Shown one piece after another: positions 1 through 10,309 of a DNA stretch of 64,000 nt. The notes beneath the pieces were generated by a model. That model did no database searches. It was not told the DNA's origin and was given only the letters and a program-made list of their open reading frames with translations. Origin of the DNA: Calendula officinalis. Lineage: Eukaryota; Streptophyta; Magnoliopsida; Asterales; Asteraceae. The stretch lies in assembly GCA_963853835.1 (NCBI GenBank), contig OY970829.1, positions 32,451,764 to 32,515,763 on the forward strand, written 5' to 3'. The number at the start of each line of letters is the position of its first letter. Position 1 is the stretch's first letter. The position numbers and the translations under genes are program-made.

Positions 1-176
1 GCATGCTAGGAAGGCTAAACATGTGCTAAGGAGCAAAACGACCCAACCGTCTCCTAGCCCCGGCAGGCCCATGTCCTCACGCCCTTCCCTGCACGCCCGT
101 CCCCTTGTTCACGCACCAGCCACGGTCGCAACCGTGACCACCCCGGGATGCAGGGGAAAAAAACGAAACAAAAAGA
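1..176. other. Partial 5S intergenic spacer at left edge
   Basis: Spacer of a unit whose gene start lies left of the window. It is the 14-bp-deletion type (the GCGCCACCCGCCGT stretch is absent after CAACCGT) and matches 13377-13552. It ends in the T-rich terminator of the first gene, read on the minus strand. Confidence 0.95.
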
Positions 177-295
177 GGGGTGCAAAACGAGGACTTCCCA
201 GGGGGTCACCCATCCTAGTACTACTCTCGCCCAAGCACGCTTAATTGCGGAGTTCTGATGGGATCCGGTGCATTAGTGCTGGTATGATCGCACCC
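177..295 (-). rRNA. 5S rRNA gene, copy 1
   Basis: 119 nt. Changes: G51A (A box), G110U. First complete gene of the window. Confidence 0.94.
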
Positions 296-527
296 GAAAT
301 ATGTCCCGCTCTTTATTATCTTATACACCAACAGTGTTGCATGCTAGGAAGGCTAAACATGTGCTAAGGGGCCAAACGGCCTAACCGTGCACCACCCGCC
401 GTCTCCTAGCCCCGGCAGGCCCACGTCCCCACGCCCTCCCCCGCACGCTCGTCCCCTTGTTCACGCACCACCCACGGACGCAACCGTGACCACCCCGTGA
501 CACAGGGAAAAAAACAAAACAAAAAGA

Positions 528-646
528 GGGGTGCAACACGAGGACTTCCCAGGGGGTCAACAATCCTAGTACTACTCTCGCCCAAGCACGCTTAACTGCG
601 GAGTTCTAATGGGATCCGGTGCATTAGTGCTGGTATGATCGCACCC
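528..646 (-). rRNA. 5S rRNA gene, copy 2
   Basis: 119 nt. Changes: C39U, G85U and G87U (C box). Confidence 0.92.
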
Positions 647-865
647 GAAATATGTCCCGCTCTTTATTATCTTATACACCAACAGTGTTGAATGCTAGGA
701 AGGCTAAACATGTGCTAAGGAGCAAAACGACCCAACCGTCTCCTAGCCCCGGCAGGCCCACGTCCTCACGCCCTCCCCCGCACGCCCGTCCCCTTGTTCA
801 CGCACCACTCACGGTCGCAACCGTGACCACCCCGGGACGCAGGGGAAAAAAACGAAACAAAAAGA

Positions 866-984
866 GGGGTGCAAAACGAGGACTTCCCAGGGGGTCACCC
901 ATCCTAGTACTACTCTCGCCCAAGCACGCTTAACTGAGGAGTTCTGATGGGATCCGGTGCATTAGTGCTGGTATGATCGCACCC
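866..984 (-). rRNA. 5S rRNA gene, copy 3
   Basis: 119 nt. Changes: G48U, G110U; C-1 lost. Confidence 0.93.
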
Positions 985-1217
985 AAAATATGTCCTGCTC
1001 TTTTTTATCTTATACACCAACAGTGTTGCATGCTAGGAAGGCTAAACATGTGCTAAGGGGCCAAACGGCCCAACCGTGCGCCACCCGCCGTCTCCTAGCC
1101 CCGACAGGCCCACGTCCCCACGCCCTCCCCCGCACGCTCGTCCCCTTGTTCACGCACCACCCACGGTCGCAACTGTGACCACCCCGGGACGCAGGGGAAA
1201 AAAACGAAACAAAAAGA

Positions 1218-1336
1218 GAGGTGCAACATGAGGACTTCCCAGGGGGTCACCCATCCTAGTACTACTCTCGCTCAAGCACGCTTAACTGCGGAGTTCTGAT
1301 GGGATCCGGTGCATTAGTGCTGGTATGATCGCACCC
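1218..1336 (-). rRNA. 5S rRNA gene, copy 4
   Basis: 119 nt. Changes: G65A, G108A, C118U. Confidence 0.93.
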
Positions 1337-1570
1337 GAAATATGTCCCGCTCTTTATTGTCTTATACACCAACCGTGTTGCATGCTAGGATGGCTAAACA
1401 TGTGCTAAGGAGCCAAACGACCCAACCGTGCGCCACCCGCCGTCTCTTAGCCCCGGCAGGCCCACGTTCCCACGCCCTCCCCCGCACGCCCGTCCCCTTG
1501 TTCACGCACCACCCACGGTCGCAACCGTGACCACCCCGGGACGCAGGGGAAAAAAAACGAAATAAAAAGA

Positions 1571-1689
1571 GCGGTGCAACACGAGGACTTCCCAGGGGGT
1601 CACCCATCCTAGTACTACTCTCGCCCAAGCACGCTTAACTGCGGAGTTCTGATGGGATCTGGTGCATTAGTGCTGGTATGATCGCACCC
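1571..1689 (-). rRNA. 5S rRNA gene, copy 5
   Basis: 119 nt. Changes: G30A, C118G. Confidence 0.94.
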
Positions 1690-1909
1690 GAAATATGTCC
1701 CGCTCTTTATTATCTTATACACCAACAGTGTTGCATGCTAGGAAGGCTAAACATGTGCTAAGGAGCAAAACGACCCAACCGTCTCCTAGCCCCGGCAGGC
1801 CCACGTCCTCACGCCCTCCCCCGCACGCCCGTCCCCTTGTTCACGCACCACCCACGGTCGCAACCGTGACCACCCCGGGACACAGGGGAAAAAAAACAAA
1901 ACAAAAAGA

Positions 1910-2028
1910 GGGGTGCAACACGAGGACTTCCCAGGGGGTCACCAATCCTAGTACTACTCTCGCCCAAGCACGCTTAACTGCGGAGTTCTGATGGGATCCG
2001 GTGCATTAGTGCTGGTATGATCGCACCC
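1910..2028 (-). rRNA. 5S rRNA gene, copy 6
   Basis: 119 nt. Change: G85U (C box). Confidence 0.95.
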
Positions 2029-2248
2029 GAAATATGTCCTGCTCTTTATTATCTTATACACCAACAATGTTGCATGCTAGGAAGGCTAAACATGTGCTAA
2101 GGAGCAAAACGACCCAACCGTCTCCTAGCCCCGGCAGGCCCACGTCCTCACGCCCTCCCCCGCACGCCCGTCCCCTTGTTCACGCACCACCCACGGTCGC
2201 AACCGTGACCACCCCGGGACGCAGGGGAAAAAAAACGAAACAAAAAGA

Positions 2249-2367
2249 GGGGTGCAAAACGAGGACTTCCCAGGGGGTCACCCATCCTAGTACTACTCTC
2301 GCCCAAGCACGCTTAACTGCGGAGTTCCGATGGGATTCGGTGCATTAGTGCTGGTATGATCGCACCC
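2249..2367 (-). rRNA. 5S rRNA gene, copy 7
   Basis: 119 nt. Changes: G31A, A40G, G110U. Confidence 0.93.
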
Positions 2368-2601
2368 GAAATATGTCCCGCTCTTTATTATCTTATACAC
2401 CAACAGTGTTGCATGCTAGGAAGGCTAAACATGTGCTAAGGGGCCAAACGGCCCAACCGTGCGCCACCCGCCGTCTCCTAGCCCCGGCAGGCCCACGTCC
2501 CCACGCCCTCCCCCGCACGCTCGTCCCCTTGTTCACGCACCACCCACGGTCGCAACCGTGACCACCCCGTGACACAGGGGAAAAAAATCAAAACAAAAAG
2601 A

Positions 2602-2720
2602 GGGGTGCAACACGAGGACTTCCCAGGGGGTCACCAATCCTAGTACTACTCTCGCCCAAGCACGCTTAACTGCGGAGTTCTGATGGGATCCGGTGCATTA
2701 GTGCTGGTATGATCGCACCC
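2602..2720 (-). rRNA. 5S rRNA gene, copy 8
   Basis: 119 nt. Change: G85U (C box). Confidence 0.95.
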
Positions 2721-2939
2721 GAAATATGTCCCGCTCTTTATTATCTTATACACCAACAGTGTTGCATGCTAGGAAGGCTAAACATGTGCTAAGGAGCAAA
2801 ACGACCCAACCGTCTCCTAGCCCCGGCAGGCCCACGTCCTCACGCCCTCCCCCGCACGCCCGTCCCCTTGTTCACGCACCACCCACGGTCGCAACCGTGA
2901 CCACCCCGGGACGCAGGGGAAAAAAACGAAACAAAAAGA

Positions 2940-3058
2940 GGGGTGCAGAACGAGGACTTCCCAGGGGGTCACCCATCCTAGTACTACTCTCGCCCAAGCA
3001 CGCTTAACTGCGGAGTTCTGATGGGATCTGGTGCATTAGTGCTGGTATGATCGCACCC
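2940..3058 (-). rRNA. 5S rRNA gene, copy 9
   Basis: 119 nt. Changes: G30A, G110U, U111C. Same as copy 12. Confidence 0.93.
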
Positions 3059-3290
3059 GAAATATGTCCCGCCCTTTATTATCTTATACACCAACAGTGT
3101 TGCATGCTAGGAAGGCTAAACATGTGCTAAGGAGCCAAACGGCCCAACCGTGCGCCACCCCCCGTCTCCTAGCCCCGGCAGGCCCACGTCCCCACGCCCT
3201 CCCACGCACGCTCGTCCCCTTTTTCTAGCACCACCCACGGTCGCAACCGTGACCACTTCGGGACGCAGGAAAAAAAACGAAACAAAAAGA

Positions 3291-3409
3291 GGTGTGCAAC
3301 ACGAGGACTTCCCAGGGGGTCACCCATCCTAGTACTAGTCTCACCCAAGCACGCTTAACTGCGGAGTTCTGATGGGATCCGGTGCATTAGTGCTGGTATG
3401 ATCGCACCC
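3291..3409 (-). rRNA. 5S rRNA gene, copy 10 (IE variant)
   Basis: 119 nt. Changes: C67U and G72C at the two ends of the intermediate element, and C117A. Same as copies 13 and 18. Confidence 0.92.
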
Positions 3410-3643
3410 GAAATATGTCGCGCTCTTTATTATCTTATACGCCAACAGTGTTGCATGCTAGGAAGGCTAAACATGTGCTAAGGGGCCAAACGGCCCAACC
3501 GTGCGCCACCCGCCGTCTCCTAGCCCCGGCAGGCCCACGTCCCCACGCCCTCCCCCGCACGCTCGTCCCCTTGTTCACGCACCACCCACGGTCGCAACCG
3601 TGACCACCCCGTGACACAGGGGAAAAAAATCAAAACAAAAAGA

Positions 3644-3762
3644 GGGGTGCAACACGAGGACTTCCCAGGGGGTCACCAATCCTCGTACTACTCTCGCCCA
3701 AGCACGCTTAACTGCGGAGTTCTGATGGGATCCGGTGCATTAGTGCTGGTATGATCGCACCC
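3644..3762 (-). rRNA. 5S rRNA gene, copy 11
   Basis: 119 nt. Changes: U79G, G85U (C box). Confidence 0.94.
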
Positions 3763-3981
3763 GAAATATGTCCCGCTCTTTATTATCTTATACACCAACA
3801 GTGTTGCATGCTAGGAAGGCTAAACATGTGCTAAGGAGCAAAACGACCCAACCGTCTCCTAGCCCCGGCAGGCCCACGTCCTCACGCCCTCCCCCGCACG
3901 CCCGTCCCCTTGTTCACGCACCACCCACGGTCGCAACCGTGACCACCCCGGGACGCAGGGGAAAAAAACGAAACAAAAAGA

Positions 3982-4100
3982 GGGGTGCAGAACGAGGACT
4001 TCCCAGGGGGTCACCCATCCTAGTACTACTCTCGCCCAAGCACGCTTAACTGCGGAGTTCTGATGGGATCTGGTGCATTAGTGCTGGTATGATCGCACCC
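3982..4100 (-). rRNA. 5S rRNA gene, copy 12
   Basis: 119 nt. Changes: G30A, G110U, U111C; duplicate of copy 9. Confidence 0.93.
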
Positions 4101-4332
4101 GAAATATGTCCCGCCCTTTATTATCTTATACACCAACAGTGTTGCATGCTAGGAAGGCTAAACATGTGCTAAGGAGCCAAACGGCCCAACCGTGCGCCAC
4201 CCCCCGTCTCCTAGCCCCGGCAGGCCCACGTCCCCACGCCCTCCCACGCACGCTCGTCCCCTTTTTCTAGCACCACCCACGGTCGCAACCGTGACCACTT
4301 CGGGACGCAGGAAAAAAAACGAAACAAAAAGA

Positions 4333-4451
4333 GGTGTGCAACACGAGGACTTCCCAGGGGGTCACCCATCCTAGTACTAGTCTCACCCAAGCACGCTTAA
4401 CTGCGGAGTTCTGATGGGATCCGGTGCATTAGTGCTGGTATGATCGCACCC
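4333..4451 (-). rRNA. 5S rRNA gene, copy 13 (IE variant)
   Basis: 119 nt. Changes: C67U, G72C, C117A; duplicate of copy 10. Confidence 0.92.
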
Positions 4452-4683
4452 GAAATATGTCGCGCTCTTTATTATCTTATACGCCAACAGTGTTGCATGC
4501 TAGGAAGGCTAAACATGTGCTAAGGGGCCAAACGGCCCAACCGTGCGCCACCCCCCGTCTCCTAGCCCCGGCAGGCCCACGTCCCCACGCCGCCCCCCGC
4601 ACGCTCGTCCCCTTTTTCACGCACCACCCACGGTCGCAACCGTGACCACCCCGGGACGCAGGGGAAAAAACGAAACAAAAAGA

Positions 4684-4802
4684 GGGTTGCAACACGAGGA
4701 CTTCCCAGGGGGTCACCCATCCTAGTACTACTCTCGCCCAAGCACGCTTTACTGCGGAGTTCTAATGGGATACGGTGCATTAGTGCTGGTATGATCGCAC
4801 CC
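4684..4802 (-). rRNA. 5S rRNA gene, copy 14
   Basis: 119 nt. Changes: G31U, C39U, U53A (A box), C116A. Founder pattern of the type-a genes. Confidence 0.92.
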
Positions 4803-4889
4803 GAAATATGTCCCGCTCTTTATTATCTTATATACCAACAGTGTTGCATGCTAGGAAGGCTAAACATGTGCTAAGGGGCCAAACGGCCC

Positions 4890-4937
4890 AATCGTGCGCC
4901 ACCCGCCGTCTCCAATCGTGCGCCACCCGCCGTCTCC
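4890..4937. repeat. 24-bp tandem duplication in the spacer
   Basis: A 24-bp stretch beginning AATCGTGCGCC and ending GTCTCC occurs twice in direct repeat. Identical duplications lie at 6663-6710, 7732-7779, 8803-8850, 10571-10618 and 11995-12042. They mark one unit type of the 4457-12985 higher-order array and show that those units share one ancestor. Confidence 0.95.
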
Positions 4938-5057
4938 TAGCCCCGGCAAGCCCACGTTCCCACGCCCCCCCGCACGCCCGTCCCCTTGTTCACGCACCAC
5001 CCACGGTCGCAACCGTGACCACCCCGGGACGCAGGGGAAAAAAACGAAACAAAAAGA

Positions 5058-5176
5058 GCGGTGCAACACGAGGACTTCCCAGGGGGTCACCCATCCTAAT
5101 ACTACTCTCGCCCAAGCACGCTTAACTGCGGAGTTCTGATGGGATCCGGTGCATTAGTGCTGGTATGATCGCACCC
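5058..5176 (-). rRNA. 5S rRNA gene, copy 15
   Basis: 119 nt. Changes: C78U, C118G (type-b gene). Confidence 0.94.
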
Positions 5177-5401
5177 GAAATATGTCCCGCTCTTTATTAT
5201 CTTATACACCAACAGTGTTGCATGCTAGGAAGGCTAAACATGTGCTAAGGAGCCAAACGGCCCAACCGTGCGCCACCCGCCGTCTCCTAGCCCCGGCAGG
5301 CCCACGTCCTCCCCCGCACGCCCGTCAACTTGTTCACGCACCACCCACGGTCGCAACCGTGACCACCCCGGGACGCAGGGGAAAAAAACGAAACAAAAAG
5401 A

Positions 5402-5520
5402 GGGGTGCAACACGAGGACTTCCTAGGGGGTCACCCATCCTAGTTCTACTCTCGCCCAAGCACGCTTAACTGCGGAGTTCTGATGGGATCCGGTACATTA
5501 GTGCTGGTATGATCGCACCC
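5402..5520 (-). rRNA. 5S rRNA gene, copy 16
   Basis: 119 nt. Changes: C26U, U76A, G97A (C box); type-c gene. Confidence 0.93.
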
Positions 5521-5754
5521 GAAATATGTCCCGCTCTTTATTATCTTATACACCAACAGTGTTGCATGCTAGGAAGGCTAAACATGTGCTAAGGAGCCAA
5601 ACGGCCCAACCGTGCGCCACCCGCCGTCTCCTAGCCCCGGCAGGCCCACGTTCCCGCGCCCTCCCCCGCACGCCCGTCCCCTTGTTCACGCACCACCCAC
5701 GGTCGCAACCGTGACCACCCCGGGACGCAGGGGAAAAAAAACGAAACAAAAAGA

Positions 5755-5873
5755 GGGGTGCAACACGAGGACTTCCCAGGGGGTCACCCATCCTAGTACT
5801 ACTCTCGCCCAAGCACGCTTAACTGCGGAGTTCTGATGGGATCTGGTGCATTAGTGCTGGTATGATCGCACCC
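5755..5873 (-). rRNA. 5S rRNA gene, copy 17
   Basis: 119 nt. Change: G30A. Confidence 0.95.
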
Positions 5874-6105
5874 GAAATATGTCCCGCCCTTTATTATCTT
5901 ATACACCAACAGTGTTGCATGCTAGGAAGGCTAAACATGTGCTAAGGAGCCAAACGGCCCAACCGTGCGCCACCCCCCGTCTCCTAGCCCCGGCAGGCCC
6001 ACGTCCCCACGCCCTCCCACGCACGCTCGTCCCCTTTTTCTAGCACCACCCACGGTCGCAACCGTGACCACTTCGGGACGCAGGAAAAAAAACGAAACAA
6101 AAAGA

Positions 6106-6224
6106 GGTGTGCAACACGAGGACTTCCCAGGGGGTCACCCATCCTAGTACTAGTCTCACCCAAGCACGCTTAACTGCGGAGTTCTGATGGGATCCGGTGC
6201 ATTAGTGCTGGTATGATCGCACCC
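6106..6224 (-). rRNA. 5S rRNA gene, copy 18 (IE variant)
   Basis: 119 nt. Changes: C67U, G72C, C117A. Confidence 0.92.
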
Positions 6225-6456
6225 GAAATATGTCGCGCTCTTTATTATCTTATACGCCAACAGTGTTGCATGCTAGGAAGGCTAAACATGTGCTAAGGGG
6301 CCAAACGGCCCAACCGTGCGCCACCCCCCGTCTCCTAGCCCCGGCAGGCCCACGTCCCCACGCCGTCCCCCGCACGCTCGTCCCCTTTTTCACGCACCAC
6401 CCACGGTCGCAACCGTGACCACCCCGGGACGCAGGGGAAAAAACGAAACAAAAAGA

Positions 6457-6575
6457 GGGTTGCAACACGAGGACTTCCCAGGGGGTCACCCATCCTAGTA
6501 CTACTCTCGCCCAAGCACGCTTTACTGCGGAGTTCTAATGGGATACGGTGCATTAGTGCTGGTATGATCGCACCC
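6457..6575 (-). rRNA. 5S rRNA gene, copy 19
   Basis: 119 nt. Changes: G31U, C39U, U53A, C116A (type a). Confidence 0.92.
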
Positions 6576-6830
6576 GAAATATGTCCCGCTCTTTATTATC
6601 TTATATACCAACAGTGTTGCATGCTAGGAAGGCTAAACATGTGCTAAGGGGCCAAACGGCCCAATCGTGCGCCACCCGCCGTCTCCAATCGTGCGCCACC
6701 CGCCGTCTCCTAGCCCCGGCAAGCCCACGTTCCCACGCCCCCCCGCACGCCCGTCCCCTTGTTCACGCACCACCCACGGTCGCAACCGTGACCACCCCGG
6801 GACGCAGGGGAAAAAAACGAAACAAAAAGA

Positions 6831-6949
6831 GCGGTGCAACACGAGGACTTCCCAGGGGGTCACCCATCCTAATACTACTCTCGCCCAAGCACGCTTAACT
6901 GCGGAGTTCTGATGGGATCCGGTGCATTAGTGCTGGTATGATCGCACCC
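6831..6949 (-). rRNA. 5S rRNA gene, copy 20
   Basis: 119 nt. Changes: C78U, C118G (type b). Confidence 0.94.
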
Positions 6950-7174
6950 GAAATATGTCCCGCTCTTTATTATCTTATACACCAACAGTGTTGCATGCTA
7001 GGAAGGCTAAACATGTGCTAAGGAGCCAAACGGCCCAACCGTGCGCCACCCGCCGTCTCCTAGCCCCGGCAGGCCCACGTCCTCCCCCGCACGCCCGTCA
7101 ACTTGTTCACGCACCACCCACGGTCGCAACCGTGACCACCCCGGGACGCAGGGGAAAAAAACGAAACAAAAAGA

Positions 7175-7293
7175 GGGGTGCAACACGAGGACTTCCTAGG
7201 GGGTCACCCATCCTAGTACTACTCTCGCCCAAGCACGCTTAACTGCGGAGTTCTGATGGGATCCGGTACATTAGTGCTGGTATGATCGCACCC
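7175..7293 (-). rRNA. 5S rRNA gene, copy 21
   Basis: 119 nt. Changes: C26U, G97A (type c). Confidence 0.94.
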
Positions 7294-7525
7294 GAAATAT
7301 GTCCCGCTCTTTATTATCTTATACACCAACAGTGTTGCATGCTAGGAAGGCTAAACATGTGCTAAGGGGCCAAACGGCCCAACCGTGCGCCACCCCCCGT
7401 CTCCTAGCCCCGGCAGGCCCACGTCCCCACGCCGTCCCCCGCACGCTCGTCCCCTTTTTCACGCACCACCCACGGTCGCAACCGTGACCACCCCGGGACG
7501 CAGGGGAAAAAACGAAACAAAAAGA

Positions 7526-7644
7526 GGGTTGCAACACGAGGACTTCCCAGGGGGTCACCCATCCTAGTACTACTCTCGCCCAAGCACGCTTTACTGCGGA
7601 GTTCTAATGGGATACGGTGCATTAGTGCTGGTATGATCGCACCC
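7526..7644 (-). rRNA. 5S rRNA gene, copy 22
   Basis: 119 nt. Changes: G31U, C39U, U53A, C116A (type a). Confidence 0.92.
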
Positions 7645-7898
7645 GAAATATGTCCCGCTCTTTATTATCTTATATACCAACAGTGTTGCATGCTAGGAAG
7701 GCTAAACATGTGCTAAGGGGCCAAACGGCCCAATCGTGCGCCACCCGCCGTCTCCAATCGTGCGCCACCCGCCGTCTCCTAGCCCCGGCAAGCCCACGTT
7801 CCCACGCCCCCCGCACGCCCGTCCCCTTGTTCACGCACCACCCACGGTCGCAACCGTGACCACCCCGGGACGCAGGGGAAAAAAACGAAACAAAAAGA

Positions 7899-8017
7899 GC
7901 GGTGCAACACGAGGACTTCCCAGGGGGTCACCCATCCTAATACTACTCTCGCCCAAGCACGCTTAACTGCGGAGTTCTGATGGGATCCGGTGCATTAGTG
8001 CTGGTATGATCGCACCC
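7899..8017 (-). rRNA. 5S rRNA gene, copy 23
   Basis: 119 nt. Changes: C78U, C118G (type b). Confidence 0.94.
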
Positions 8018-8242
8018 GAAATATGTCCCGCTCTTTATTATCTTATACACCAACAGTGTTGCATGCTAGGAAGGCTAAACATGTGCTAAGGAGCCAAACG
8101 GCCCAACCGTGCGCCACCCGCCGTCTCCTAGCCCCGGCAGGCCCACGTCCTCCCCCGCACGCCCGTCAACTTGTTCACGCACCACCCACGGTCGCAACCG
8201 TGACCACCCCGGGACGCAGGGGAAAAAAACGAAACAAAAAGA

Positions 8243-8361
8243 GGGGTGCAACACGAGGACTTCCTAGGGGGTCACCCATCCTAGTACTACTCTCGCCCAA
8301 GCACGCTTAACTGCGGAGTTCTGATGGGATCCGGTACATTAGTGCTGGTATGATCGCACCC
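8243..8361 (-). rRNA. 5S rRNA gene, copy 24
   Basis: 119 nt. Changes: C26U, G97A (type c). Confidence 0.94.
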
Positions 8362-8596
8362 GAAATATGTCCCGCTCTTTATTATCTTATACACCAACAG
8401 TGTTGCATGCTAGGAAGGCTAAACATGTGCTAAGGAGCCAAACGGCCCAACCGTGCGCCACCCGCCGTCTCCTAGCCCCGGCAGGCCCACGTTCCCGCGC
8501 CCTCCCCCGCACGCCCGTCCCCTTGTTCACGCACCACCCACGGTCGCAACCGTGACCACCCCGGGACGCAGGGGAAAAAAAAACGAAACAAAAAGA

Positions 8597-8715
8597 GGGG
8601 TGCAACACGAGGACTTCCCAGGGGGTCACCCATCCTAGTACTACTCTCGCCCAAGCACGCTTTACTGCGGAGTTCTAATGGGATACGGTGCATTAGTGCT
8701 GGTATGATCGCACCC
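8597..8715 (-). rRNA. 5S rRNA gene, copy 25 (recombinant)
   Basis: 119 nt. Changes: G31U, C39U, U53A as in type-a genes but without C116A, behind a type-d spacer. The crossover therefore lies between nt 53 and 116. Confidence 0.92.
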
Positions 8716-8970
8716 GAAATATGTCCCGCTCTTTATTATCTTATATACCAACAGTGTTGCATGCTAGGAAGGCTAAACATGTGCTAAGGGGCCAAACGGC
8801 CCAATCGTGCGCCACCCGCCGTCTCCAATCGTGCGCCACCCGCCGTCTCCTAGCCCCGGCAAGCCCACGTTCCCACGCCCCCCCGCACGCCCGTCCCCTT
8901 GTTCACGCACCACCCACGGTCGCAACCGTGACCACCCCGGGACGCAGGGGAAAAAAACGAAACAAAAAGA

Positions 8971-9089
8971 GCGGTGCAACACGAGGACTTCCCAGGGGGT
9001 CACCCATCCTAATACTACTCTCGCCCAAGCACGCTTAACTGCGGAGTTCTGATGGGATCCGGTGCATTAGTGCTGGTATGATCGCACCC
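8971..9089 (-). rRNA. 5S rRNA gene, copy 26
   Basis: 119 nt. Changes: C78U, C118G (type b). Confidence 0.94.
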
Positions 9090-9315
9090 GAAATATGTCC
9101 CGCTCTTTATTATCTTATACACCAACAGTGTTGCATGCTAGGAAGGCTAAACATGTGCTAAGGAGCCAAACGGCCCAACCGTGCGCCACCCGCCGTCTCC
9201 TAGCCCCGGCAGGCCCACGTCCTCCCCCGCACGCCCGTCAACTTGTTCACGCACCACCCACGGTCGCAACCGTGACCACCCCGGGACGCAGGGGAAAAAA
9301 AACGAAACAAAAAGA

Positions 9316-9434
9316 GGGGTGCAACACGAGGACTTCCTAGGGGGTCACCCATCCTAGTACTACTCTCGCCCAAGCACGCTTAACTGCGGAGTTCTGATGG
9401 GATCCGGTACATTAGTGCTGGTATGATCGCACCC
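9316..9434 (-). rRNA. 5S rRNA gene, copy 27
   Basis: 119 nt. Changes: C26U, G97A (type c). Confidence 0.94.
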
Positions 9435-9669
9435 GAAATATGTCCCGCTCTTTATTATCTTATACACCAACAGTGTTGCATGCTAGGAAGGCTAAACATG
9501 TGCTAAGGAGCCAAACGGCCCAACCGTGCGCCACCCGCCGTCTCCTAGCCCCGGCAGGCCCACGTTCCCGCGCCCTCCCCCGCACGCCCGTCCCCTTGTT
9601 CACGCACCACCCACGGTCGCAACCGTGACCACCCCGGGACGCAGGGGAAAAAAAAACGAAACAAAAAGA

Positions 9670-9788
9670 GGGGTGCAACACGAGGACTTCCCAGGGGGTC
9701 ACCCATCCTAGTACTACTCTCGCCCAAGCACGCTTAACTGCGGCGTTCTGATGGGATCCGGTGCATTAGTGCTGGTATGATCGCACCC
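9670..9788 (-). rRNA. 5S rRNA gene, copy 28
   Basis: 119 nt. Change: U45G. Confidence 0.95.
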
Positions 9789-9993
9789 GAAATATGTCCC
9801 GCTCTTTATTATCTTATACACCAACAGTGTTGCATGCTAGGAAGGCTAAACATGTGCTAAGGAGCCAAACGGCCCAACCGTGCGCCACCCGCCGTCTCCT
9901 AGCCCCGGCAGGCCCACGTCCTCCCCCGCACGCCCGTCCACTTGTTCACGCACCACCCACGGTCGCAACCGTGACCACCCCGGGACGCAGGGG

Positions 9994-10012
9994 AAAAAAC
10001 GAAACAAAAAGA
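9994..10012 (-). terminator. RNA polymerase III T-run terminator, typical copy
   Basis: Directly after the 3' end of the gene at 10013-10131 the minus strand reads TC, then five T (10006-10010), then GTTTCG, then a second run of six T (9994-9999). Runs of four or more T end Pol III transcripts. The tandem arrangement gives each gene a fail-safe second run. Both are present in almost all units; the second run varies from 6 to 10 T. Confidence 0.88.
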
Positions 10013-10131
10013 GGGGTGCAACACGAGGACTTCCCAGGGGGTCACCCATCCTAGTACTACTCTCGCCCAAGCACGCTTAACTGCGGAGTTCTGATGGGAT
10101 CCGGTGCATTAGTGCTGGTATGATCGCACCC
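10013..10131 (-). rRNA. 5S rRNA gene, copy 29 (consensus)
   Basis: 119 nt, identical to the array consensus, with intact external promoter, A box, IE, C box and T-run terminator. Nt 1-6 (GGGTGC) pair with nt 113-118 (GCACCC) as helix I. Good reference copy. Confidence 0.98.
10035..10082 (-). promoter_or_regulatory. 5S internal control region (A box, IE, C box), typical copy
   Basis: Within the consensus gene at 10013-10131, the A box (nt 50-64) is 10068-10082, the intermediate element (nt 67-72) is 10060-10065 and the C box (nt 80-97) is 10035-10052. TFIIIA binds this region in plant 5S genes. The array consensus C box reads GACCCCC at nt 89-95. A minority of units read GACCUCC, the form I recall as the usual plant sequence. 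Box limits are from memory of Arabidopsis. Confidence 0.85.
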
Positions 10132-10161
10132 GAAATATGTCCCGCTCTTTATTATCTTATA
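10132..10161 (-). promoter_or_regulatory. 5S external promoter, typical copy
   Basis: Shown for the consensus gene at 10013-10131 and present in the same place in nearly every unit. On the minus strand it holds TATAAGATAATAAA from -30 to -17, a GC dinucleotide at -14/-13 and C at -1. This layout (TATA-like box near -28, GC near -12, C at -1) is the one known for plant 5S genes transcribed by RNA polymerase III. Variants: G-25T gives TATAATATAA (upstream of genes ending at 13333, 17846, 20292, 25813, 28230, 39512, 41565, 47484, 58160 and 60895). A-29G gives TGTAAG (genes ending at 23090, 27908, 30325, 34062, 50240, 53012, 55437 and 63651). C-1 is lost at several copies, as noted per gene. Confidence 0.85.
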
Positions 10162-10309
10162 CACCAACAGTGTTGCATGCTAGGAAGGCTAAAACATGTG
10201 CTAAGGAGCCAAACGGCCCAACCGTGCGCCACCCCCCGTCTCCTAGCCCCGGCAGGCCCACGTCCCCACGCCGTCCCCCGCACGCTCGTCCCCTTTTTCA
10301 CGCACCACC

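Larger units (their letters stand above)
1..1689. repeat. Recurrent multi-unit block, copy 1
   Basis: Positions 1-1689 align to 13377-15065 with a constant shift of 13376 bp. They align again near 41609-43298, and in part at 44707-45745. The copies share rare changes such as G48U in the third gene and the GGATGGC spacer variant near 1389. They are not identical: for example the second gene has G87U only here. Confidence 0.9.
2373..4456. repeat. 3-unit (1042-bp) segment in two tandem copies
   Basis: The three units starting at 2373 recur 1042 bp later, starting at 3415. Shared rare changes include the GCAGAACG 3' end (2940 and 3982) and the C117A/G72C/C67U gene (3291 and 4333). One private difference is U79G in the gene at 3644. 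The third unit type appears once more at 5879-6229. Confidence 0.92.

Noticed and set aside
177..295. Bacterial or organellar 5S gene
   Set aside because: The sequence matches the eukaryotic plant 5S pattern, with internal A, IE and C boxes and T-run termination, and the high-copy tandem arrangement is nuclear.
9460..9727. Naming a plant genus from the gene or spacer
   Set aside because: 5S genes are too conserved across angiosperms and I cannot search the spacer; a database comparison of the spacer would decide.
10186..10198. Extra A in the GGCTAAAACATG stretch as a new element
   Set aside because: A single-base insertion in one spacer, with no other change around it.
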